A stretch of DNA of 64,000 bases from Wenzhouxiangella limi (lineage in GTDB: Bacteria; Pseudomonadota; Gammaproteobacteria; Xanthomonadales; Wenzhouxiangellaceae). The stretch spans positions 131,843 to 195,842 of the forward strand of contig NZ_JAAGSC010000043.1 in the NCBI RefSeq assembly GCF_010499265.1, read 5' to 3'. The position numbers were made by a program, and so were the translations under genes. Under the pieces are notes generated by a model. It did not search any database. It saw only the letters and a program-made list of their open reading frames with translations, and was not told the DNA's origin. Shown here piece by piece: positions 58,176-64,000 of the stretch. Position 1 is the stretch's first letter. Each line of letters starts with the position of its first letter.

Positions 58176-59473
58176 GGCCGCATGACCTGCTCAATCTCGT
58201 CGACCGTTGCGGGTACCGCGCGGTTGAGCACCTCGGGTTCCTCAGCGGTGACGCGAACATCGTCTTCAATCCGGATGCCGATATTGTGCAAAGCCTCGGG
58301 AATGTCGTCCTCGTCGCCAATGTAGAGGGCGGGCTCGACGGTGACGACCATGTTGCGCTCCAGCAGCCGCGACTGGCCGGCGATGCGATAATCGCCCACG
58401 TCGTGCACATCCAGGCCCAGCCAGTGGCCGGTCTTGTGCATGTAAAAGCGGCGGTAGTGCTCCTGCTCGATGTTGTCCTCGACGCTGCCCGACAGCAGGC
58501 CGAGGTCGACCAGCCCCTGGGTAAGAACCCTGACAGCCGCATCGTGAAAGGCTTCAAACGGTCGCCCGGCGCGTACCTGCTCGATCGCGGTCTGCTGAGC
58601 GGCCAGGACGATCTCATAGACCTCGCGCTGGGCCGAACTGAAACGGCCGCCGACCGGAAACGTGCGCGAGATGTCGGCGGCATAATTTTCAAACTCGCAG
58701 CCTGCGTCGATCAGCAACAAGCCGTCGTCGGGTAGGGGCTGGTTGTTGGCGATGTAATGCAGTACCAGGGCGTTGGCGCCGCCGGCCACGATCGGCAGGT
58801 ACGAGGGTGCACAGTCATGGCGCTGGTACTCGTGAATCAATTCGGCCTGGATTTCGGCCTCGTTCATGCCGGGCCGGCATGCGCGCATGGCCCGCGTCAT
58901 GCCCTGCGCAGCAATCGCGCCAGCCCGACGCATGCACCGGATTTCGTCAGCCGACTTGATCAGTCTCTGTTCGTGCAGGAGATGCTCCAGCGAGACGATT
59001 TCACCTGGTCCTTTCAGGCCCTTGGAGCGCGCCCGCAACTGGTTGCGCCAACCCAGGACACGCTGATCGAAAGAGGGGTCCTTTCCGACCAGGTGGAACA
59101 GGCGTTCGCAGCCCTCCATCAGGCCCGGCAGGATGTCGTCCAGGTCGTGAATCGGGAACGAGTCGTCCATGCCCAGAGATTCGCGGGCGCCGTCCAGCCC
59201 CAGTCTCGGCCCGTCCCAGCGCTCGCGGTCAGGATCGCGCTCGCGCAGAAACAGAAGCTGTTCCCCCGCATCACGCCCGGAAATCAGCACCAGGACGGCC
59301 TCCGGTTCATCCAGCCCGGTCAGATACCAGAAGTCGCTGTCCTGGCGAAACGGGTAGGCACTGTCGCCGTTGCGAAGCACTTCTCGGCCGCTGGCCACCA
59401 CCACCATGCTGTCCGGACCGGTTTCCGCCAGCAGCCGGTTTCGGCGGGTGCGGAACTCTTCGGGACGGATCAT
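58172..59473 (-). CDS. pepP: Xaa-Pro aminopeptidase P
   Basis: 433 aa M24 metallopeptidase. Removes the first residue from peptides with proline second. The metal-site pieces DAGCEFENYAADISR and TGHWLGLDVHDVG are present, and VTVEPALYI follows. The stop overlaps ubiH by 4 nt and its start overlaps ygfB by 4 nt; the order matches E. coli. Confidence 0.95.
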   Translation of the reverse strand: MIRPEEFRTRRNRLLAETGPDSMVVVASGREVLRNGDSAYPFRQDSDFWYLTGLDEPEAVLVLISGRDAGEQLLFLRERDPDRERWDGPRLGLDGARESLGMDDSFPIHDLDDILPGLMEGCERLFHLVGKDPSFDQRVLGWRNQLRARSKGLKGPGEIVSLEHLLHEQRLIKSADEIRCMRRAGAIAAQGMTRAMRACRPGMNEAEIQAELIHEYQRHDCAPSYLPIVAGGANALVLHYIANNQPLPDDGLLLIDAGCEFENYAADISRTFPVGGRFSSAQREVYEIVLAAQQTAIEQVRAGRPFEAFHDAAVRVLTQGLVDLGLLSGSVEDNIEQEHYRRFYMHKTGHWLGLDVHDVGDYRIAGQSRLLERNMVVTVEPALYIGDEDDIPEALHNIGIRIEDDVRVTAEEPEVLNRAVPATVDEIEQVMRP

Positions 59474-60000
59474 GCGCTTGCCCTCCGATTGTCTTCACGC
59501 AAGAGGAGCACGGCCACCCGAACAAACTCCACCAGTTCGGCGTAGGCGCCTTCCTCGGCTTCAGCGTCGGCGTCCGGGTCGGTAGCCGCCCGAGCGATCT
59601 GTTCGATCAGCCGCAGCGCCTCGGTGCTCTCCCCGGGTGCGATAACCGGTTCACCGGCACCGAAGCCTGACAGGAAACCCGAGCACCAGTAAGCGAGGCA
59701 GCGGGTGCGTTCGTCCAGCGGCCGATCGTCGGTGGGCAGCAAAGGCCGGAAGCGCATGTCAGCGGCATCGAGCTCGTCGCGCAGGCTTTTTAACGCGGGT
59801 TCGACCTGGCCCTGGAGCGATTCCGAGCTCCAGTCACCGACCTGAAGAGCGGCAAGCTGAACAGTGAGTTCGGAGGCTGACAGCTTGGGTCGCGCGCTGA
59901 GCAGCCCGACGACCAGCCCGTGGGTTTCCGCCACCACAGCCGGTTCGGCCTCGGCGGCAAGAGCGAGTATCCAGGCCAGTTTTGCGTCCTGATCCGGCAT
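59470..60000 (-). CDS. ygfB: UPF0149 family protein (YgfB-like)
   Basis: 176 aa. The UPF0149 fold is recognised from ETHGLVVGLLSARPK at the N terminus and CLAYWCSGFLSGFG mid-protein, followed by an acidic, Ala/Glu-rich segment. The ATG at 60000 is chosen over a GTG 48 nt upstream. It is first gene of the ygfB-pepP-ubiH-ubiI operon and divergent from the zapB-like gene. The molecular role is unclear in any organism. Confidence 0.88.
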   Translation of the reverse strand: MPDQDAKLAWILALAAEAEPAVVAETHGLVVGLLSARPKLSASELTVQLAALQVGDWSSESLQGQVEPALKSLRDELDAADMRFRPLLPTDDRPLDERTRCLAYWCSGFLSGFGAGEPVIAPGESTEALRLIEQIARAATDPDADAEAEEGAYAELVEFVRVAVLLLREDNRRASA

Positions 60001-60087
60001 TGGAGAAGGGCCCTGAAGTCCGTTGCGAAAGGAGCCGAAGTGTATCACCGGCCACCTCAGGCAGCCGTCGATTGTTGTTGCCCGCGC

Positions 60088-60116
60088 TTGTTACGGCGCG
60101 CTTTAGGTTCTATGAT
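60088..60116 (+). promoter_or_regulatory. Promoter of the zapB-like/zapA genes
   Basis: -35 TTGTTA (60088-60093, four of six) and -10 TATGAT (60111-60116, five of six) at 17-bp spacing; the first ATG is 36 bp downstream. Confidence 0.5.
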
Positions 60117-60151
60117 TAAGCCCTTGTAACGTGTGGTTTTGAGTTTTGCCC

Positions 60152-60376
60152 ATGAATTCGCTGGCGCGGACGGAGACGGATCTGGATCGCCTGCAGGTCG
60201 GCCTGCAGGAAATGGTCAGTCGCCTGCGTGCGCTCGAAGAGGAGAACCGCTCGCTCAAAGCCCGCCAGGAAACGCTGGTGTCGGAACGCGCGAACCTGGT
60301 CCAGCGCAACGAAGAGGCCAGGTCCCGGGTCGAGGCAATGATCGAGCGTCTCAAGGCCCTGGAATCGGCTGGCTGA
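60152..60376 (+). CDS. Small coiled-coil cell-division protein (ZapB-like)
   Basis: 74 aa. Almost the whole chain (about 5-70) is a single heptad-rich coiled coil (LQVGLQEMVSRLRALEEENR). Small ZapB-like proteins of this size sit beside zapA in many gammaproteobacteria and link the Z ring via ZapA to the chromosome. It is preceded by no strong ribosome site. The next gene, zapA, is 9 bp away. Confidence 0.75.
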   Translation: MNSLARTETDLDRLQVGLQEMVSRLRALEEENRSLKARQETLVSERANLVQRNEEARSRVEAMIERLKALESAG

Positions 60377-60385
60377 GGAGGATAC

Positions 60386-60682
60386 ATGGCTGCTGCGGAA
60401 CCGGTGACCGTCCGTATTCTTGAGCGCGAGTACCGCGTCATGTGTTCACCGCCAGAGCGCCGGGCGCTGATGGAATCGGCCCTGTTCCTGGACGGGCAGA
60501 TGCGTGAGATCCGGGATTCCGGTCGGGTCAGCTCAATGGACAAGATCGCCGTGATGTGCGCGCTCAACCTGGCCGAGGAAATTCTCAAGCTGCGCCAGGA
60601 ACTGGCCGCACGCGAAGAGAAAATCGATCGTCGCATCAGCGATTTGGCGAGTCAGCTTGACCAGTTCACGGGAACGGAATAG
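60386..60682 (+). CDS. zapA: Cell division protein ZapA
   Basis: 98 aa. It bundles FtsZ filaments at the division site. VTVRILEREYRVMCSPPERRAL is the globular head and the C-terminal half is the dimerising coiled coil. GAGGAGG is 5-6 nt before the ATG. The following 6S RNA promoter lies inside its last codons. Confidence 0.94.
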   Translation: MAAAEPVTVRILEREYRVMCSPPERRALMESALFLDGQMREIRDSGRVSSMDKIAVMCALNLAEEILKLRQELAAREEKIDRRISDLASQLDQFTGTE

Positions 60683-60685
60683 AGT
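60657..60685 (+). promoter_or_regulatory. Promoter of 6S RNA, inside the zapA 3' end
   Basis: -35 TTGACC (60657-60662, five of six) and -10 TAGAGT (60680-60685, four of six) at 17 bp. Predicted initiation at about 60692-60694 coincides with the start of the RNA closing stem. Confidence 0.55.
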
Positions 60686-60693
60686 GGGGTTCA

Positions 60694-60883
60694 GGCGCTC
60701 TCTGCGGTGTTCGCCAGCAGGAAAGTAATATGCCTTGTCCCTACTTATCGACCTAGGGATGGCGGCTTCCGGTACTTGTGTGCAGCTTGTTTCAACGCGA
60801 GTTGCCTGATGGTCCGGAGAGCCAACCCACCTGAACCATTGGTTCAAGGTCACCGACCTGCAGCGGCACAGGTGGAGAGCGCC
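60694..60883 (+). ncRNA. ssrS: 6S RNA
   Basis: About 190 nt. 5' GGCGCTCTC (60694-60702) pairs with 3' GAGAGCGCC (60875-60883) as the closing stem. The conserved 3' segment with TGAACCATTGGTTCAAGGT, followed by the CCGACCTGCAGCGGC stretch, strongly matches E. coli ssrS. Placement between zapA and the folate cyclo-ligase gene is conserved in gammaproteobacteria. 6S RNA mimics an open promoter and holds sigma-70 polymerase in stationary phase. Confidence 0.92.
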
Positions 60884-60893
60884 ACTCTCTTTT
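60875..60893 (+). terminator. Short hairpin with T tail at the 6S RNA end
   Basis: GAGAG-CGCCA-CTCTC followed by TTTT (60890-60893). The 5' half of this hairpin is the same sequence that closes the 6S stem, so the two pairings exclude each other. A 5-bp stem is weak for a terminator. Confidence 0.35.
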
Positions 60894-60943
60894 AGTCGCT
60901 GAAGTCTCGGCCGGCAGGCCGGAAAGATCCCGCCGGATCCGCC

Positions 60944-61567
60944 ATGTCCGAAGATACATCCACCCAGCCGGCCAAGCGCGCCCTGCGCGAGATGCTTCTC
61001 GCCCAGCGCCTGGCGCTGCCCGAGGCGCGCCGGCGGGTGCTGGATCGGCAGCTATGCGCGCAGGTACTCGGCTTCATGGCCGAGCGTCCCGGTGTGCGGG
61101 TGGCGGCATTCCTGCCATTTCGCGGCGAACCGGATCTCAGGCCTGCCCTGCATGTTCTCCAGGAAGCCGGCCGCGACATCCATCTGCCGGTTCTGGTGGA
61201 TGCCGCCATGGAGTTCCGGCGCTGGGAGTCCGGCGAAGCGCTGGTCGCCAATCGATTCGGTATTCCCGAGCCGGCGCACGGCCGGTTGTGCGCGCCCGAG
61301 CAGCTGGACTGGGTGCTGATGCCGCTGGTGGCCTTTTCGACGACCGGCACACGCCTCGGTATGGGCGGGGGTTTCTACGACCGCAGCTTTGCGTTTCGAC
61401 TTCAGCCGGGACGCCCCCCCGGGCCGACGCTGGTCGGCGTGGCCTATGGTCTGCAGGAAGTCAACAGCCTGCCGGCCCAGCACTGGGATGTGCCCCTGGA
61501 TGCGATCATCACCGACTACGGTGTGCGCGAGTTTCGCACGCAGCGGGGTCTTCCGCCGGCTTCCTGA
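60944..61567 (+). CDS. 5-formyltetrahydrofolate cyclo-ligase
   Basis: 207 aa. Converts 5-formyl-THF to 5,10-methenyl-THF with ATP. The phosphate/metal-binding GMGGGFYDR is present near the C terminus, preceded by LMPLVAFSTTGTRL, and AKRALREMLLAQR opens the N-terminal domain. It is the ygfA orthologue of the conserved zapA-ssrS-ygfA group. Confidence 0.94.
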   Translation: MSEDTSTQPAKRALREMLLAQRLALPEARRRVLDRQLCAQVLGFMAERPGVRVAAFLPFRGEPDLRPALHVLQEAGRDIHLPVLVDAAMEFRRWESGEALVANRFGIPEPAHGRLCAPEQLDWVLMPLVAFSTTGTRLGMGGGFYDRSFAFRLQPGRPPGPTLVGVAYGLQEVNSLPAQHWDVPLDAIITDYGVREFRTQRGLPPAS

Positions 61568-61579
61568 TAGACTTAAGCA

Positions 61580-62047
61580 ATGAACTACTGGTTGATGAAA
61601 TCCGAGCCTGATGCCTTCGGTATCGAAGACCTGAAGTCGCGCCCGGAGCAGACCGAACCCTGGGACGGGGTGCGCAACTATCAGGCGCGCAATTTCATGC
61701 GCGATGCGATGAAGGTCGGCGATGGCGTGTTTTTCTACCACTCCAACTGCAAGGTACCCGGCATTGTCGGTATCGCCGAGGTCGCCAGCAAGCCGTATCC
61801 CGACCCGACCCAGTTCGATCCGGACTCGAAGTATTACGACCCCAAAAGCGATCCGGACGATCCGCGCTGGATCCTGGTCGACGTCAAGTTCAAGCGCGAC
61901 CTGGACCGCGTGCTGTCGCTGGCCGAGATCAAGGAGCATGCCGACGCGCTGGGCGATTTCGCCCTGGTGCGCAAGGGCAACCGCTTGTCCATCATGCCGC
62001 TGACCGAACAACAGTGGAACTATCTGCTGGAACTGGAGACATCATGA
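61580..62047 (+). CDS. EVE-domain protein
   Basis: 155 aa. [18 protein letters not shown] with [14 protein letters not shown] and GVFFYHSNC is the EVE/PUA-like fold, a YTH-related domain that binds modified bases in RNA or DNA. The human member is THYN1. Bacterial EVE proteins occur both with housekeeping genes and with defence genes; here the context is housekeeping. The stop overlaps rpiA (ATGA). Confidence 0.92.
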   Translation: MNYWLMKSEPDAFGIEDLKSRPEQTEPWDGVRNYQARNFMRDAMKVGDGVFFYHSNCKVPGIVGIAEVASKPYPDPTQFDPDSKYYDPKSDPDDPRWILVDVKFKRDLDRVLSLAEIKEHADALGDFALVRKGNRLSIMPLTEQQWNYLLELETS

Positions 62048-62700
62048 GCCAGAGCCGATTGAAAATCGAGGTCGCCCGGGCGGCATTGTCCGAAGTCGAT
62101 AGCGGCATGGTGCTGGGCGTTGGAACCGGCAGCACCGTCAACGCTTTTCTCGACGAACTGGCCGGCAGCGATATCCAGCTTAAAGGTGCTGTTTCATCCT
62201 CCAGGGCCACGACCGAAAAGCTTGCCGAGACCGGGATCGAGGTCATGGACCTCAACCACGTCGGCGAACTGGAGCTCTACATCGACGGCGCCGATGAGGT
62301 CGACGAGCATCGCCGCCTGATCAAGGGCGGCGGCGGGGCGCTGACCCGGGAAAAAATCATTGCCTCAGCCAGCCGTCGCTTTGTCTGCATCGTCGATGAA
62401 TCCAAGTGCGTCAAGGTGCTCGGCGATTTCGCGCTGCCGGTCGAGGTGGTGCCCATGGCGCGCGCTTTTGTCGGCCGCAAGCTGGTCGGTCTGGGGGGGC
62501 GCCCGGAGCTCAGAGACGGATTCGAAACCGACAACGGCAACCTGATCCTCGACGTGCGCAACCTCGATCTGCTCGATCCGCTCAAGATCGAGTCCGAGAT
62601 CAACCAGATTCCCGGCGTGGTCACCTGCGGGCTGTTTGCGCGTCGACCCGCCGACCGGGTGCTGATCGCCGGCGAGGCCGGCATCCGGCGCCTGGGCTGA
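62044..62700 (+). CDS. rpiA: Ribose-5-phosphate isomerase A
   Basis: 218 aa, the normal length. [15 protein letters not shown] forms the phosphate-binding loop, and IDGADEVDE and [13 protein letters not shown] hold the catalytic Asp and Glu/Lys. It interconverts ribose-5-P and ribulose-5-P. Start overlaps the EVE stop by 4 nt. Confidence 0.96.
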   Translation: MSQSRLKIEVARAALSEVDSGMVLGVGTGSTVNAFLDELAGSDIQLKGAVSSSRATTEKLAETGIEVMDLNHVGELELYIDGADEVDEHRRLIKGGGGALTREKIIASASRRFVCIVDESKCVKVLGDFALPVEVVPMARAFVGRKLVGLGGRPELRDGFETDNGNLILDVRNLDLLDPLKIESEINQIPGVVTCGLFARRPADRVLIAGEAGIRRLG

Positions 62701-62717
62701 AAAACCGGGGTTTGCGA

Positions 62718-63689
62718 GTGAGTGCAGCGCCCGTGGCCCGGTTGAGCGTTGCGCCGATGATGGACTGGACCGATCGGCACTGCCGCTACTTTCATCGCCA
62801 GCTCAATGGCGCGGCCTTGCTGTATACCGAAATGGTCACCACCGGCGCGGTCATCCACGGCGACCGAGACCACTTGCTCGGCTTTGACCCGGCCGAGCAT
62901 CCGGTGGCCCTGCAGGTGGGCGGCAGTGAGCCGGACGAGCTGGCGCAGGCGGGCCGGATCGGTGCCGGTTACGGCTATGACGAGATCAATCTCAACGTCG
63001 GCTGTCCCTCGGAGCGGGTCCAGAAGGGGAGCTTTGGCGCCTGTTTGATGAAAGAGCCTGAACTGGTTCGCGACTGCATGGCGGCCCTGCGCGAAGCCGT
63101 GGATGTGCCGGTTACGGTCAAGACGCGCATTGGGGTCGACGAGCAGGACAGTTTTCATTTCCTGCAGGATTTCGTCGCCACGGTCGCCGAAAGCGGCGTG
63201 CGCACCTTCATCATTCACGCCCGCAAGGCATGGCTGAAGGGTCTGAGCCCGAAACAGAACCGCGAGATTCCGCCGCTCGCCTATGCCCGTGTCCACCAGC
63301 TGCGCGAAGCTTTCCCCGGCCTGCGTTTCATCCTCAATGGTGGCTTGAGGGAGGTCGATTCGGCATTGGCCGAACTGGCGCATGTCGACGGCATCATGCT
63401 GGGCCGCGCGGCCTATCAACATCCCTGGATTCTGGTTGAGCTGGGCGACCGCCTCGGTCAGCCGGTCGCCGATTCGCGCTCTTCCGTGATCGAGGCCATG
63501 GCCGACTACGCCGCCGACCATATCGCCCGAGGCGGCCGCTTGCAGCAGGTGGCCCGCCACATGCTCGGCCTGTTCCACGGCTGCCCGGGCGCCAGGCGCT
63601 GGCGCCAGATCCTGAGTCAGAACATGCATCGGCCCGGTGTCGGTCCGGAACTGTTTTTCCACGCCTGCCCTGAGCGGGCAGCGGCCTGA
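62718..63689 (+). CDS. dusA: tRNA-dihydrouridine(20/20a) synthase
   Basis: 323 aa FMN enzyme of the DUS family. RLSVAPMMDWTDRHCR opens the TIM barrel, NLNVGCPSERVQKGSFGACLM holds the catalytic Cys, and RKAWLKGLSPKQNREIPPL is characteristic of DusA. The start is best set at GTG 62718, 17 bp after the rpiA stop; GTG 62733 and ATG 62757 are less likely, the latter inside the conserved core. Confidence 0.94.
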   Translation: MSAAPVARLSVAPMMDWTDRHCRYFHRQLNGAALLYTEMVTTGAVIHGDRDHLLGFDPAEHPVALQVGGSEPDELAQAGRIGAGYGYDEINLNVGCPSERVQKGSFGACLMKEPELVRDCMAALREAVDVPVTVKTRIGVDEQDSFHFLQDFVATVAESGVRTFIIHARKAWLKGLSPKQNREIPPLAYARVHQLREAFPGLRFILNGGLREVDSALAELAHVDGIMLGRAAYQHPWILVELGDRLGQPVADSRSSVIEAMADYAADHIARGGRLQQVARHMLGLFHGCPGARRWRQILSQNMHRPGVGPELFFHACPERAAA

Positions 63690-63702
63690 AGCGAGCCGTT
63701 TG

Positions 63703-64000
63703 ATGATTGTCGATACCCCCGCAGCCTTCCGTCAGCAGATTCAGGCCGGCTGGCTGAAAAGCGACGCGCCGGCCGTACCGCGCGCCTGTTTTTTGGTCGA
63801 GCCCAGCGGGTTCCGACTGTCGAAACAGACGGCGAAAGACAATATCTACATGGACCTGAGCGTGCCCGTGGATCCCGACCGGGCGCTCGATCAGCACCGC
63901 CGTTTGAGCGAGCGAATCACCGCCTGCGGGATCCCGGCGGTTCGTTTCCCCGGTCACGCCACGACCCCGGACGAACTGTTTCCGAACAACGTGTTCGCAA
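63703..64000 (+). CDS. Amidinotransferase/arginine deiminase-like protein (5' part)
   Basis: The first 99 codons are in the window, with no stop before the right edge. The segment ITACGIPAVRFPGHATTPDELFPNNVFA resembles the PDxVFxNNVF region of the guanidino-group-modifying superfamily (amidinotransferases, dimethylarginine hydrolases). The ATG at 63703 lies 13 bp after the dusA stop. The catalytic Cys and His would lie beyond the window, so the exact activity is open. Confidence 0.7.
   Translation, partial: MIVDTPAAFRQQIQAGWLKSDAPAVPRACFLVEPSGFRLSKQTAKDNIYMDLSVPVDPDRALDQHRRLSERITACGIPAVRFPGHATTPDELFPNNVFA

Noticed and set aside
60683-60943. Short plus-strand ORF between zapA and the folate cyclo-ligase
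   Set aside because: The region matches 6S RNA in sequence, structure and synteny; the open frame has no ribosome site.
61580-62047. EVE protein as part of a defence island
   Set aside because: Neighbours are housekeeping genes (folate, rpiA, dusA) in a conserved layout; no restriction or helicase genes nearby.

Overview
The window is 64 kb of GC-rich bacterial chromosome. Gene order points to a gammaproteobacterium: tRNA-fMet/rimP/nusA/infB/rbfA/truB; purM with a DUF2066 gene, a phosphatidyltransferase and hda; ygfB/pepP/ubiH/ubiI back-to-back with zapB-like/zapA/6S RNA/5-formyl-THF cyclo-ligase; and amgK/murU. A deep-branching relative of Xanthomonadales/Chromatiales (for example a Wenzhouxiangella-like lineage) would fit, but that placement is inference. 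The window is almost fully coding. No intergenic stretch exceeds about 260 bp, and the largest ones hold 6S RNA (60683-60943) or nothing obvious (34066-34266). I see no rRNA, CRISPR array, prophage, transposase or attachment site.

Layout. 1-2947: 5' part of gltB (minus), running off the left edge. 3081-7253: thiol-redox and peptidase genes (VKOR-thioredoxin fusion, M14 peptidase, glutaredoxin-like). 7273-10314: ferredoxin/flavodoxin-NADP reductase, then ung, trmJ and an alkyltransferase-like gene (DNA/tRNA maintenance). 10335-15162: purMN with DUF3108 on one strand, and DUF2066, phosphatidyltransferase and hda on the other. 15163-21474: asnB, an unknown lipoprotein and the three-gene pnt transhydrogenase, all on the minus strand. 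21531-25020: murU, amgK and a glycosyltransferase-like gene, translationally coupled. 25113-26378: rarA. 26505-32257: SUF iron-sulfur operon (Rrf2 regulator, sufB, C, D, S, U). 32284-34065: membrane protein and SDR.

34308-40343: tRNA-fMet and the nusA-infB translation/transcription operon. 40353-47119: suhB facing a tripartite RND efflux set. 47214-50802: nadA-nadB-nadC, de novo NAD synthesis. 50973-55740: BON-domain gene divergent from a LigD split into three overlapping genes, then an orphan GspE/PilB-type ATPase. 55765-60000: ygfB-pepP-ubiH-ubiI. 60152-64000: zapB-like, zapA, 6S RNA, 5-FCL, EVE-domain protein, rpiA, dusA and the start of an amidinotransferase-like gene.

The strongest leads are: (1) LigD broken into three separate translationally coupled proteins (PE, LIG, POL) with no Ku in view; (2) a 612-aa DXD glycosyltransferase-like protein with a small N-terminal PqqD-like segment, coupled to the amgK/murU cell-wall recycling pair; (3) truB without any ATG/GTG/TTG start upstream of its conserved N terminus; (4) a SufU with Asn in place of the third conserved Cys; and (5) two non-coding inverted repeats directly upstream of ung and sufC. 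No full-blown new defence or biosynthetic system is evident.
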